Positions 15,242 through 24,062 are shown, numbered from the stretch's first letter. The stretch is DNA of 64,000 nt from Pseudorhodobacter ferrugineus DSM 5888 (GCF_000420745.1 NZ_ATVN01000010.1:62001-126000), one strand, 5' to 3'. The notes: a model not told the origin generated them from the letters alone. Numbers and translations: made by a program.

Positions 15242-18091
15242 ATGGACGAATTTTTCTTGATGGCTGGTCTGGCGATCATTGCGTTTTTGTTGATCGTGGT
15301 CCTCGTCCCCTACCTCTTTTTCTCGCATCTTGGCCTGAAATCCAAAGTCCGTGACCTCGACGCGCTTGTACGCCGGTTGCAAAGCGATCTGACCCGATTG
15401 GCAAAACAGGGGGGCGAACCAGAAGCCGCGCCCAGAACGGTGCCAAAAACAACAGCGAAAGCCGCCGCAACTTTACCCGATGCGCAAGTCTCTGAACCCA
15501 ACCCATGGCCCGCAGCCCCTACAAATCCAGTCGAGCCACCCGCCAAAACCGCCTTCAGCCTCGCTGCTGACGACAGTCAAACGCCCACAGCTTTTGTGTT
15601 CAAACCCGACCTGATCGACAACCTCACAGGCTGGTTGCGTGATAACTGGGTGCTGGCCATTGCTGCCGCATCTCTGGCGCTGGCGGGCGTTTTCATGGTC
15701 CAATACGGCATCGAAAACGGGCTTCTGACCCCGTTCTGGCGCGTTATGGGGGCGCTGACATTTGGCGCAGCACTTATTGCCGGAGGCGAGTTTATTCGCC
15801 GCAAAACAAGCGATGACGGGTCCCAAGACGGGGCAGGCGCCACCGAGTTTTTACCCTCAATCCTGTCAGGCGCGGGCATCGTTGTGCTCTATGTCGCGGT
15901 CTTTGGGGCGCGTTCGCTTTATGGGCTGATCGGCCCGATGACCACGTTCTTGGGCCTTGGCCTTGTGTCCACCATCGCGCTGGTCTTGGGCTGGTTTTAC
16001 GGCCCCGTCCTTGCCGCCGTCGGCATTCTTGGCGCGTCCCTTGCCCCGTTCATCACCGGCAGCAATTCCGATAATTCCTGGATGGTGCATTACTACCTCG
16101 CGATGGTCGCCGTGGTCGCCCTTGGCATCGACACGGTTAAACGCTGGGCATGGATTTCGGCGCTTGGCCTGATCGCCACGCTGGCAGGCTCTACCCTGCT
16201 GTGGTTTGTCAAAGGCGCCGATCTGCATTTTCTTGGCGGCGTGCTGATCACCACCTTTGCCGCCTTTGCCATCCCCGAACGCGGCCTGTTCCCCCGCCAA
16301 TCCGGCGCGGCCTTTCTTGACGCAGCCCTCACCCGCGGCAAACGCCTGCCCGAATTCCCCACCCGCCTGACCTTCGCCATGACAATCGTGGCCACCCTTG
16401 CCGCAATGGCCGTGGCGCTGAATGCCAACACCGGTGATACCGTCTGGCTCGGCCTCTACGCTCTTACCATCCTCCTGCTCGCCACCACGCTTTGGACCCG
16501 CGACGCCCCCGCATTATACGACCACGCCCTGATCCCCGGCGCAGCCCTGCTGATCACCATAGCACTCGAGGCCACGCGCTTCGGCCCACTGGCCAACGCC
16601 TTTTGGGATGCCAGCATCCCCGTTCCCGTGGGCGAGGCAACGCCCATCGAAACCCCGATCCCCGCCACGGTCTGGGTGCTGTCAGCCTTGGGCGCGCTGG
16701 GCACCATCTTGATGTTCGCCCGCATGCAATGGGCGCTGCGTGAGGATGGCCCCAAAATCGCCCCGACCTTCTGGGCCTTTTCCGCCACCGTTTTCGCCCC
16801 CGCCACCTTGCTTATCCTCGAATTCCTATGGGCCCCTGGTACGGTGCTTGGCCCCTATCCTTGGGCACTGGTCGCCATCGTCATGGCAGCCCTCATGACA
16901 GCCCTCGCCACCCTGACCGCCAAGGCAACCGACGATGACACCCCCCTGCGCACCGGCCTGTTTGCCGTGGGCGCGCTGACGCTGATCACCCTCGCCGTGT
17001 TCCTGATCCTGACCAAATCGGCGCTGACCGTTGCGCTGGCGGTCATGGTCCTTGGCACCGCAGCCCTGGATCGCCGCCACGCGCTACCGCCGCTCACCTA
17101 TTTCATCCAAATCGCCGTTGCCATCATCACCTTCCGCCTTGTCGTCTGGCCGGGGTTCGACTGGGCGCTGGGCTGGGATTACGCCAACAACACCTATGGC
17201 ATCGGGTATTTCGAACTTGCCTTCGCCTTCCTCGCCACCCTTGGCCTGCTGGCTGCTGCATGGTGGCTGTCCCGCGACCGCCGCACCAAAACCGCGCTGG
17301 TGCTGGAAAGCGCCTGCTGGACCATCCTTGGCGTGTTCCTTGCCGTGACCCTGCTGCGCATGGCCCCGCGTGAGGACGCGGCAAGCCATTGGGTGCTGGG
17401 CCTGATGTCAACCATCTGGATCGCGCTGGCTCTGAACCAAATCTACCGCATGCAAGCGGGCGGCAAGTTCATGACCATCGTCCGCACGCTGGTCGCCGCC
17501 GCCTATGGCCTCACCGCGCTCGGCACCCTTGGCTTGCTGATGACGATGTCCAACCCGCTCCTGACCTACAGCGAGCGTGTGGTCGGCCCACCCGTTTTCG
17601 ACAGCCTCGCCCTCGCCTTCCTGCCGCTGGCCGCCGTGTTTGCCGTGGCCGCATGGAAGATCAGGCATTTCGGCCGCAAGGTGCAAATCGGCTTCATCCT
17701 CGCCTCAACCTTCTTTGCCACCCTCTACATCGGCATGGAAATCCGGCGGCTCTGGCGTGGCACCAACCTTGCCGTGTCCGGTTTTTCCGACCCTGAACTT
17801 TACACCTACACCCTTGCCATGCTTATCGCCTCGGTCGGCTTGCTGATGTTCGCCTTCTCCCGCCGCTCGGATATCTTGCGCAAGGTGGCCATGGCTGGCG
17901 TGGCCCTGACCGTGGCCAAGGTCTTCTTGGTCGATATGTCCGGCCTCTCCGGCCTGATCCGCGTGATGTCCTTCATGGGCCTCGGCCTGTCGCTGGTCGG
18001 CCTTGCTTGGCTCAACCGCAAAATGACCGCGCAGTGGGAACGGGGTGGGGAACGGGGCGGGGAACAGGACCCCCCTCCACCCAAAGCGTAA
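15242..18091 (+). CDS. DUF2339 polytopic membrane protein
   Basis: A very large (949-residue) inner-membrane protein. It has an N-terminal helix (about 5-28), a Pro/Ala-rich linker (about 60-115) and then more than twenty hydrophobic helices to the C-terminus. Helix-rich proteins of this size with an N-terminal helix, linker and repeated membrane segments are annotated DUF2339; the function is unknown. A recognisable part is FLPSILSGAGIVVLYVAVFG and LVSTIALVLGWFYGPVLA. I prefer ATG 15242; the frame is open from GTG 15230. It begins 33 bases after the DUF1523 gene and is followed after nine bases by the last gene. Confidence 0.88.
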   Translation: MDEFFLMAGLAIIAFLLIVVLVPYLFFSHLGLKSKVRDLDALVRRLQSDLTRLAKQGGEPEAAPRTVPKTTAKAAATLPDAQVSEPNPWPAAPTNPVEPPAKTAFSLAADDSQTPTAFVFKPDLIDNLTGWLRDNWVLAIAAASLALAGVFMVQYGIENGLLTPFWRVMGALTFGAALIAGGEFIRRKTSDDGSQDGAGATEFLPSILSGAGIVVLYVAVFGARSLYGLIGPMTTFLGLGLVSTIALVLGWFYGPVLAAVGILGASLAPFITGSNSDNSWMVHYYLAMVAVVALGIDTVKRWAWISALGLIATLAGSTLLWFVKGADLHFLGGVLITTFAAFAIPERGLFPRQSGAAFLDAALTRGKRLPEFPTRLTFAMTIVATLAAMAVALNANTGDTVWLGLYALTILLLATTLWTRDAPALYDHALIPGAALLITIALEATRFGPLANAFWDASIPVPVGEATPIETPIPATVWVLSALGALGTILMFARMQWALREDGPKIAPTFWAFSATVFAPATLLILEFLWAPGTVLGPYPWALVAIVMAALMTALATLTAKATDDDTPLRTGLFAVGALTLITLAVFLILTKSALTVALAVMVLGTAALDRRHALPPLTYFIQIAVAIITFRLVVWPGFDWALGWDYANNTYGIGYFELAFAFLATLGLLAAAWWLSRDRRTKTALVLESACWTILGVFLAVTLLRMAPREDAASHWVLGLMSTIWIALALNQIYRMQAGGKFMTIVRTLVAAAYGLTALGTLGLLMTMSNPLLTYSERVVGPPVFDSLALAFLPLAAVFAVAAWKIRHFGRKVQIGFILASTFFATLYIGMEIRRLWRGTNLAVSGFSDPELYTYTLAMLIASVGLLMFAFSRRSDILRKVAMAGVALTVAKVFLVDMSGLSGLIRVMSFMGLGLSLVGLAWLNRKMTAQWERGGERGGEQDPPPPKA

Positions 18092-18100
18092 AGACCCCCC

Positions 18101-19447
18101 ATGTCACAGCATGAAATCGAAGACCTGATCGAGGAAACCGCCCGCCTCATCTTGACCACAGATCAAAGCCGCGCTGAAAAATGCGCTTGGATCGGTGACT
18201 TATACGCGCTTCAGTCATGGTTCGACACCTCGGAAACCACGGGCCGCCTTCAGGCCGAATTGCAGGAACTGGGCTATTTCACTGCCCCGCCTCGGCCAAG
18301 TCCCGCATTGTTGCCACTGGCAGCACAGGTGATGCAGGTTGCCGAAACGGCCAGCAGGCCCGACCTTGTCTATGACTGGCTGGCCCTGACGGTCGACGCG
18401 CTGGACAGTTTTGGCCTTGGCCCCGACATGCCGCCTACCTTTGACGCAATGCTGGCCGGTGGGTCTGGCCCTCAAATCCGCGCTGTGGCCGACCGTTGCG
18501 ATACCTTGAAAAAACGCCCCCGCGCTGCGCTGATGCAGTTGCAAACCTGGGCCTGGCTGAAAAACGGATACAGCGCCTTGGATGCCGAAACGCTGGACCT
18601 GCGGCTGATCCTGCGGTTTTTCAGCGACCCAAAAACCACGCCCGAAACCCTGCTGGCCGCCCATGCCAAAGAAATGGCCCAAATCGCCGCCTTGGCAGAT
18701 CTGCCCCTGTTCACCCTGCCCGAACGGGTGCAGGCGCGCACCGATCTTGTCTATCTGGGGATGGAACACAAACGCCACTACCGCAGGTTTGTCTTTGCGA
18801 CCACCGCTCTGGCCCCTGCGCCTACCGGCTATCGCCTGTTCTTTGTGATCGAACACAACGCCAATATTAACTTTCTGTCCTGCGAGGTCCGTGTCCAGTC
18901 TGGCGCGCTACTGGCATGGCAAGGCACAACCACCCCCGACCAAATCGCGGCCACGCATTTCCGCTTGAACTATATTCACCTGATCCATGACGATGCGTTG
19001 CAGGCCGATGCGCTTTATGATGCCTTTGGCGGGTGGAATTTCAAACTCACCCAATCGGCCAAGGTGTTGGATGTGCGGCTGGACGCGATTTTGTCACATT
19101 GGGCCTGCACTGAACCCATGCGCAGGTTTCATGCCGTGCCATTGCCGGAACACTTGGCGAAATCCACGCCCGATGCGATGGAAAAACAGCGCAAGACCCT
19201 GCGCGGTTCGGTTGGGTTTTTCATGAATGATATTGAATTGTTGTTCGCCTATGCCTGCATTGACTGGGAAAAGGGCAACCGCCCCGATGCGATGATCGCC
19301 CAAATCCGCGCGGCGCTGGACAATGTGCATAGCGATTATCCAGCAAAACCCGATTGGGTCACAGCGCTTGCCGCGCTTGAACACGGCGCCAGCTACCCCC
19401 AATCACCGCCGATGATAATGCCGTATCGAAACCTTGGTGACGGGTAA
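18101..19447 (+). CDS. Unknown protein, last gene of the operon
   Basis: A 448-residue soluble protein without signal peptide or membrane segments. The N-terminal two thirds look helical (HEIEDLIEETARLILTTDQS, AEKCAWIGDLYALQSWFD). A beta-rich block follows at about 225-330 (HYRRFVFATTALAPAPTGYR, LFFVIEHNANINFLSCEVRV). I do not recognise a family. It follows DUF2339 with nine intervening bases, so it is probably cotranscribed. It ends eight bases from the convergent nuclease gene. DUF2339 genes elsewhere are often paired with a DUF3999 gene, but this protein does not resemble it. Confidence 0.82.
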   Translation: MSQHEIEDLIEETARLILTTDQSRAEKCAWIGDLYALQSWFDTSETTGRLQAELQELGYFTAPPRPSPALLPLAAQVMQVAETASRPDLVYDWLALTVDALDSFGLGPDMPPTFDAMLAGGSGPQIRAVADRCDTLKKRPRAALMQLQTWAWLKNGYSALDAETLDLRLILRFFSDPKTTPETLLAAHAKEMAQIAALADLPLFTLPERVQARTDLVYLGMEHKRHYRRFVFATTALAPAPTGYRLFFVIEHNANINFLSCEVRVQSGALLAWQGTTTPDQIAATHFRLNYIHLIHDDALQADALYDAFGGWNFKLTQSAKVLDVRLDAILSHWACTEPMRRFHAVPLPEHLAKSTPDAMEKQRKTLRGSVGFFMNDIELLFAYACIDWEKGNRPDAMIAQIRAALDNVHSDYPAKPDWVTALAALEHGASYPQSPPMIMPYRNLGDG

Positions 19448-19455
19448 CAGGCTGC

Positions 19456-20034
19456 TTATTCCCCCGTGCGCACCGCATTTTGCTTGGCGTCAAACTCCGC
19501 CCAAACATGCATGTGCCCCTTTTGGCGGGCATCGGCCAGCCACATCTTGCGGCGGGCATCCGGCACTTCCAAATCGCGGTAAATCCCGCCCGAAAACTTG
19601 GCCCAGTCAATCGCCAATCCTGCCTTGACCATTTCCGCCGAAAGGTCGCGCCCGTCAGGCAAATAAACCTTGGCAACCGTTCGGCCATGCGCATCAATCG
19701 CCACAACTTCGGCGCGCAGGCTGTGGTTTTTACACAAGGCCCAAAGTTTCTGTTTCGCCCGAATGCCGTAAGGGTGGTTCATTTCCGGCGCATCGACGCC
19801 AAACAGCCGGATTTGTGTTTTCTTGATAACAAGGCTGTCGCCATCCACCACATAGGGTGCGCCGAAAATGACGGTCTGTTCGGGCAGCGGTTGCGCTGTT
19901 TTTGCGTCAAAGGGCTCAAACCGGTTTGCACGCTTTTGGCGCTGGGCCTTCTCGTCACCTTTGCTGCCGTACAGCAGCAGAAAAATGACAATGCCAATCC
20001 CGACGACAACAAGGAAAACAATCTCCAAGATCAA
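19456..20034 (-). CDS. Membrane-anchored thermonuclease-family (SNase-like) protein
   Basis: A 192-residue protein with an N-terminal membrane helix (about 2-21, LEIVFLVVVGIGIVIFLLLY) and a staphylococcal-nuclease-type OB fold. The core is VVDGDSLVIKKTQIRLFGVD then APE, with YGIRAKQKL, DAHGRTVAKVYLPDGRDLSA and VKAGLAIDW. The usual active-site Arg of IRLFGVDAPE is present, and the R of HGRTVAKV matches the second one. The start is TTG 20034 behind GTGAGGT. It faces outward, so it may degrade nucleic acid in the periplasm or act in nucleic-acid metabolism at the membrane. Confidence 0.88.
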   Translation of the reverse strand: MILEIVFLVVVGIGIVIFLLLYGSKGDEKAQRQKRANRFEPFDAKTAQPLPEQTVIFGAPYVVDGDSLVIKKTQIRLFGVDAPEMNHPYGIRAKQKLWALCKNHSLRAEVVAIDAHGRTVAKVYLPDGRDLSAEMVKAGLAIDWAKFSGGIYRDLEVPDARRKMWLADARQKGHMHVWAEFDAKQNAVRTGE

Positions 20035-20129
20035 ACCTCACCCAAAACCAGCACCCGTCCGTAACACCCTGTGTACGCATTAAAATTCAGTTAACAAAAA
20101 CCCGAAAACCAAGCAAAATCAACGGTTTA

Positions 20130-20167
20130 TAAAAATGTCCGCGCGCGGTCATTCTCGCACGCGGACA
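20130..20167 (-). terminator. dapD terminator, GTCCGCG hairpin family
   Basis: On the minus strand the hairpin TGTCCGCG/CGCGGACA (20167-20160 with 20143-20136) is followed by TTTTTAT. The loop contains GACCGCGC. It stands directly behind the dapD stop. Related hairpins lie at 58629 and 63384. Confidence 0.82.
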
Positions 20168-20175
20168 CCCTAATC

Positions 20176-21000
20176 TTAATCCCGCAGCAGCTCGTTGATC
20201 GAGGTTTTGGACCGCGTTTTCGCGTCTACTTTTTTCACAATCACCGCGCAATACAGGTTGATTCCATTCTTGGATGGCATCGACCCCGCCACCACAACCG
20301 ACCCCGCAGGCACCTCGCCATACATCACGGCTCCGGTTTCACGGTCCACAATTTTGGTGGATTGGCCGATGAAAACACCCATCCCCAAAACCGAACCTTC
20401 GCGGATGATACAGCCCTCAACCACCTCGGACCGCGCGCCGATAAAGCAGTTATCCTCGATAATCGTCGGCCCCGCCTGCATCGGTTCTAAAACGCCGCCA
20501 ATCCCCACGCCGCCCGAAAGATGCACATTCTTGCCAATCTGGGCACAAGACCCCACCGTGGCCCAACCATCGACCATCGACCCTTCATCCACATAGGCGC
20601 CGATATTCACGAAGGACGGCATCAAAACCACGCCCTTGGCGATATAGGCCGACCGCCGTACAATCGACCCCGGCACGGCCCGAAAGCCCGCCTCGCGCCA
20701 ATCGGCCTCACTCCAGCCTTGAAACTTGGACGGTACCTTGTCCCACCAATTCGTGCCGCCATTGGACCCAGAAATCTCATACATATCCGTCAGCCGGAAC
20801 GACAGCAGCACGGCCTTTTTGGCCCACTGATTGACATGCCAATCCGCCCCCCGCTTTTCCGCAACCCGCAAGGACCCGCTGTCCAGCGCGGTCAGGGTCG
20901 CTTCAATCGCATCGCGGGCCTCGCCTTTGGTGGCGGTCGTGATGCTGTCACGGGCCTCCCATGCGGTCTCAATAGCTGTCTCAAGGGCGGCATTGCTCAT
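20176..21000 (-). CDS. dapD: 2,3,4,5-tetrahydropyridine-2,6-dicarboxylate N-succinyltransferase
   Basis: DapD adds succinyl to tetrahydrodipicolinate in the succinylase branch of diaminopimelate/lysine synthesis. The 274-residue protein has the N-terminal helical part ([15 protein letters not shown]) and the left-handed beta-helix of hexapeptide repeats ([69 protein letters not shown]). The full family length is present. I start it at ATG 21000 behind GGAAAGGA; the longer frame from 21024 crosses that site. It is a single-gene unit divergent from the LOG-family gene. Confidence 0.96.
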   Translation of the reverse strand: MSNAALETAIETAWEARDSITTATKGEARDAIEATLTALDSGSLRVAEKRGADWHVNQWAKKAVLLSFRLTDMYEISGSNGGTNWWDKVPSKFQGWSEADWREAGFRAVPGSIVRRSAYIAKGVVLMPSFVNIGAYVDEGSMVDGWATVGSCAQIGKNVHLSGGVGIGGVLEPMQAGPTIIEDNCFIGARSEVVEGCIIREGSVLGMGVFIGQSTKIVDRETGAVMYGEVPAGSVVVAGSMPSKNGINLYCAVIVKKVDAKTRSKTSINELLRD

Positions 21001-21085
21001 GGTGTATTCCTTTCCGGTGGTCACGCTTGCCCCAAGCCTATAGACGTTGAGGGGAAGTCACGCAATTGCAGACCAAGGAATTCCG

Positions 21086-21907
21086 ATGAAAGACGACGCC
21101 CGCAAACACCCGTTTCGCGACAGCCAGCAAGACGTCCGCGCCGCCCGTGATATTCCCGATACCCCGCAAACCCGCGCGCCCGCCTACCGCCTTGCCTTTA
21201 ATGACAATGATTTCATGTGCCGCGAGGAATTGCGCCCCGTCCGCCTGCAACTGGAACTGCTTAAACCTCAGCTGGTGATGGATGAACGCGGAATCGAAAG
21301 CACGATTGTCCTGTTCGGTGGCGCCCGCATCCCCGAGCCTGCAAAAAAAGACACGGCCCGCACCAAAACCCTCGCCGATCTCAGCGTCTATTACGCCGAG
21401 GCGCAGAAATTCGCTTTCATCATGACCGAACGGTCGATGGCCACCTATGGCCGTGAAAACGTGATCGTCACAGGCGGCGGCCCCGGTGTCATGGAGGCCG
21501 GCAATCGTGGGGCGCATGAGGCGGGCGGCCAAAGCATCGGCCTGAACATCGTGCTCCCACATGAACAGGCCCCGAACGAATATGTCACGCCTGATCTGTG
21601 CTTCAACTTCCACTATTTCGCGATCCGCAAAATGCACTTTCTGATGCGCGCCGCCGCGATCTGTGTTTTTCCGGGCGGGTTCGGCACACTGGATGAGATG
21701 TTTGAAAGCCTGACGTTAATTCAGACAGGCCGCATGAAACGTGTGCCGTTCCTGCTGTTTGGCCGTGCGTTCTGGGAAAAGATCATCAACTGGGAAGCAC
21801 TGGCCGACGCAGGCACCATCGCCGCCGAAGACCTTGATCTGATCCATTTCGTTGAAACCGCAGAAGAGGCGATTGCCGTTATCGACGGCTGGCCAAAAAC
21901 CGACTGA
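21086..21907 (+). CDS. LOG-family (TIGR00730-type) Rossmann-fold protein
   Basis: A 273-residue protein of the LOG/YgdH-like family, whose members hydrolyse AMP or cytokinin nucleotides to release ribose 5-phosphate. The family motifs are VTGGGPGVMEAGNRGAHEAG and FPGGFGTLDEMFE (PGGxGTxxE), with RKMHFLMRAAA between. About 60 N-terminal residues precede the core. ATG 21086 lies behind AAGGA; the frame upstream to 21047 has no better start. The exact substrate cannot be fixed from sequence. Confidence 0.88.
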   Translation: MKDDARKHPFRDSQQDVRAARDIPDTPQTRAPAYRLAFNDNDFMCREELRPVRLQLELLKPQLVMDERGIESTIVLFGGARIPEPAKKDTARTKTLADLSVYYAEAQKFAFIMTERSMATYGRENVIVTGGGPGVMEAGNRGAHEAGGQSIGLNIVLPHEQAPNEYVTPDLCFNFHYFAIRKMHFLMRAAAICVFPGGFGTLDEMFESLTLIQTGRMKRVPFLLFGRAFWEKIINWEALADAGTIAAEDLDLIHFVETAEEAIAVIDGWPKTD

Positions 21908-21965
21908 TCGCTTTCTTTTCGGTCCAAATATCCCGGGGGTGCGGGGGCTGGCCCCCGCTCTGCCG
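21908..21965 (-). repeat. Dispersed 3'-end element, variant tail, behind mbfA
   Basis: Read on the minus strand it is a GCGGGGGCCAGCCCCCGC hairpin followed by ACCCCCGGGATATTTGGACC and GAAAAGAAAGCG. That is the same variant tail as at 12540. It lies behind the minus-strand mbfA gene, in its sense direction, and abuts the LOG gene stop. Confidence 0.65.
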
Positions 21966-22010
21966 GTGGTTCAGGTCAATGGTAGACGGGGTTGGCGCCT
22001 GCCGTGCCCC

Positions 22011-22988
22011 CTAACCAGCGCCGATTAACATGCCCGCGGCCAAAACCAGCCCGCCACCCAGAACCACCTGAAATGTCGCCCGCAAAAACGGCGTTTCCAT
22101 ATAGCGGTTCTGGATCCAGACAATCGCCCACAATTCCACAAACACCACTGCAATCGCAATCGCTGTCGCGGTCCAGAAATCAGGGATCAGATAGGGCAGG
22201 GCGTGGCCAAGGCCGCCCAACGTGGTCATCACCCCCGCCGCAATCCCGCGCTTCCAAGGCGACCCGCGCCCCGACAATTGCCCGTCATCCGATGCCGCCT
22301 CGGTAAAGCCCATAGAGATCCCCGCGCCGATCGCGGCCGCCAAACCCACCAGCAAGGTCGTGTGGGTGTTTTGCGTGGCAAAGGCCACGGCAAAAATCGG
22401 CGCAAGGGTGGACACAGACCCATCCATCAATCCCGCTAACCCCGGCTGCACCCATGTCAGCACAAACTGGCGGTGCGCGGTGCGGTCTTCCTCATTGCGG
22501 GCATCATCGCCCAAATGCTCGGCCTCCAACCCTTCGGCGCGGGTTTCATGCGCGGCCTCGGCAGCAGCCAGATCGCCCAACAATTTGCGGGTAGCCGCGT
22601 CGGTGGTTTTGGCCGCAGCGCGCAGATAAAAATCATGCGCGTCCTTTTCCATCGTCGCCGCTTCACCACGAATTTTCTCGATCCCCAAATTCTCGGTCAA
22701 CCACACAGGTCGGCGGGCGTAAAACCCTGCCACATGTTCACGCCGGATCAAGGGGATAACCTTGCCGAACCGCACCACATGCAAATCAATCAGGCGCTGG
22801 CGGTGGCCGTCTTCTTCCTCGGCCATGCCATCAAACACCGCGGCAGAAGCGGGGAAATCGGCGCGCAACCGTTCCGCATAACTGCGATAGATGCGCGCAT
22901 CATCTTCCTCGGATGAAATGGCGAGCGCCAAAATCTCTTGCTCGGTCAGATCGGAAAAGCGGCGGCGATTGGAAAAACCGGGGATCAT
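22011..22988 (-). CDS. mbfA: Membrane-bound ferritin / iron exporter (MbfA, ferritin-like domain fused to VIT1-like domain)
   Basis: A 325-residue two-domain protein. An N-terminal ferritin-like four-helix domain (about 1-150) has ExxH-type iron ligands (SSEEDDARIYRSYAERL, GMAEEEDGHRQRL, MEKDAHDFYLRAA, EAAHETRAEGLE). A C-terminal membrane domain (about 175-325) resembles VIT1/CCC1 (LMDGSVSTLAPIFAVAFATQ, AIGAGISMGFTEAASDDGQL). This is the MbfA architecture, described in rhizobia as an Irr-controlled iron exporter that protects against iron and peroxide stress. I choose ATG 22988 because GGAG lies eight bases before it; the ATG at 23000 touches the regulatory site and has no ribosome site. Confidence 0.92.
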   Translation of the reverse strand: MIPGFSNRRRFSDLTEQEILALAISSEEDDARIYRSYAERLRADFPASAAVFDGMAEEEDGHRQRLIDLHVVRFGKVIPLIRREHVAGFYARRPVWLTENLGIEKIRGEAATMEKDAHDFYLRAAAKTTDAATRKLLGDLAAAEAAHETRAEGLEAEHLGDDARNEEDRTAHRQFVLTWVQPGLAGLMDGSVSTLAPIFAVAFATQNTHTTLLVGLAAAIGAGISMGFTEAASDDGQLSGRGSPWKRGIAAGVMTTLGGLGHALPYLIPDFWTATAIAIAVVFVELWAIVWIQNRYMETPFLRATFQVVLGGGLVLAAGMLIGAG

Positions 22989-23000
22989 GTGATGCTCCAT

Positions 23001-23017
23001 TTTAGAATAGTTCTAAT
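23001..23017 (-). promoter_or_regulatory. Iron control element (Irr box) upstream of mbfA
   Basis: The sequence TTTAGAATAGTTCTAAT fits the rhizobial/rhodobacterial Irr-binding ICE pattern TTTAGAA-N3-TTCTAAA with one mismatch. It ends one base before the ribosome-site region of mbfA, a position suited to repression by Irr when iron is scarce. Confidence 0.82.
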
Positions 23018-23061
23018 TTAGACCTGCCTTGGGAAGAGTGCAATCCCATCGTGCAAAAAGA

Positions 23062-23086
23062 AATAAACTAAACTGTTTAGTTTATT
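23062..23086. promoter_or_regulatory. Perfect 25-bp palindrome, likely TetR operator 1
   Basis: Arms AATAAACTAAAC and GTTTAGTTTATT flank a central T without mismatch. The core AACTAAAC-N-GTTTAGTT is nearly the same as the second palindrome at 23123. A TTGAAT that could be a -35 box starts at 23088, so binding here would block a promoter for the secreted peptide and TetR gene. Confidence 0.8.
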
Positions 23087-23122
23087 CTTGAATTGCCGTG
23101 CGAATCGACGCAAATATATCTG

Positions 23123-23139
23123 AACTGAACGGTTCAGTT
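23123..23139. promoter_or_regulatory. 17-bp palindrome, likely TetR operator 2
   Basis: Arms AACTGAAC and GTTCAGTT flank a central G. It ends 17 bases before the peptide ATG and is centred 57 bp from operator 1. The shared pattern is AACTRAACNGTTYAGTT. Confidence 0.8.
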
Positions 23140-23156
23140 TATATATGGAGTCCGAA

Positions 23157-23324
23157 ATGAAAATCCACCACATTGCCTTGATCCTTGGTCTTCTTGCCAC
23201 CCCTACCTTTGCGCAAAGCATTGACTTGCCGCGCCTGACGTGGCCAACGGAAACCGCCGCCCCAACAAGCCAAGGCTGCAACGATCCCACTCAAACAGCA
23301 ACAACCACCTGCGCGGGCCAATAA
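23157..23324 (+). CDS. Small secreted peptide gene upstream of tetR
   Basis: A 55-residue ORF. It has a clear signal peptide (MKIHHIALILGLLATPTFAQ, cleavage expected after TFA) and a 36-residue mature part beginning QSIDLPRLTWPTE and ending GCNDPTQTATTTCAGQ with two Cys that could form a disulfide. ATG 23157 is preceded by TATGGAG with good spacing. It lies directly downstream of both palindromes and 63 bases upstream of the TetR ATG, so the two genes probably form one autoregulated unit. Function unknown; I do not recognise a family. Confidence 0.7.
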   Translation: MKIHHIALILGLLATPTFAQSIDLPRLTWPTETAAPTSQGCNDPTQTATTTCAGQ

Positions 23325-23387
23325 CGCAGCGGTTGCTTGCCCCGAACGGTCTGGGCTATGATTGTCTTCGCTTTGGAGGGCAACCAG

Positions 23388-24014
23388 ATGGACACGGCAC
23401 CGCAGGCCGCCCGCAAGGGTCGCAAATATGACGACGTGCTGGCCGGCGCGCGTGAGGTGTTTTTGACCCAAGGCTTTGACGGTGCAAGCGTCGATGACAT
23501 TGCCCGCAAGGCTGGCGTCTCCAAAGCCACGCTTTACAGTTATTTCCCCGATAAACGCCTGATGTTTCTTGAGGTGATACGGGTCGAATGCAACCTACAG
23601 CTGCAAGGCGCCGAAAGCAAAATCTCGCCGCAAGTCAAACTTAAAGATGCCTTGCGGATTGCCGCAGTAACGCTGGTCGACGTCTACACCTCTGATTTCT
23701 ATGTGCGAATGTACCGCCTTGTAGTGGCCGAGAGCGAACGCTTCCCCGAACTTGGCCGCCAGTTTTATGAAACAGGCCCGTTGCAAGGGCGTTACCGAAT
23801 GGTCAGGTACTTGATCGAGGCCGAGGAGAGAGGCGCGATCAAGATTGAAGACAAGCTGCTCGCGGCCGACTTTTTTGCTGAAATGTGTCGTGCAGATATG
23901 TTCACCAAAATGCTGCTCGGGATAGCCGCCAAACCGACACAAGCCGAAAAAGATCGTGTTATCAACGGGGCCGTGGCGATGTTTTTGGCCCGCTATTGCC
24001 CTGAAAATTGTTAG
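23388..24014 (+). CDS. TetR/AcrR-family regulator (AefR-like C-terminal domain)
   Basis: A 208-residue one-component repressor. The N-terminal helix-turn-helix is FLTQGFDGASVDDIARKAGV then SKATLYSYFPDKRLMFLEVI. The C-terminal ligand domain (about 75-205) resembles the AefR-like group (YVRMYRLVVAESERFPELGR, RADMFTKMLLG). I start it at ATG 23388, 7 bases behind GGAGGG; the frame upstream to 23337 is probably not translated. The ligand is unknown. Paired AACTRAACNGTTYAGTT palindromes upstream of the peptide gene are its probable operators. Confidence 0.92.
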   Translation: MDTAPQAARKGRKYDDVLAGAREVFLTQGFDGASVDDIARKAGVSKATLYSYFPDKRLMFLEVIRVECNLQLQGAESKISPQVKLKDALRIAAVTLVDVYTSDFYVRMYRLVVAESERFPELGRQFYETGPLQGRYRMVRYLIEAEERGAIKIEDKLLAADFFAEMCRADMFTKMLLGIAAKPTQAEKDRVINGAVAMFLARYCPENC

Positions 24015-24062
24015 CGCTGCTTGGGTGAAATAGGATACTCTGCCGTCTAACGGAGGATAACC

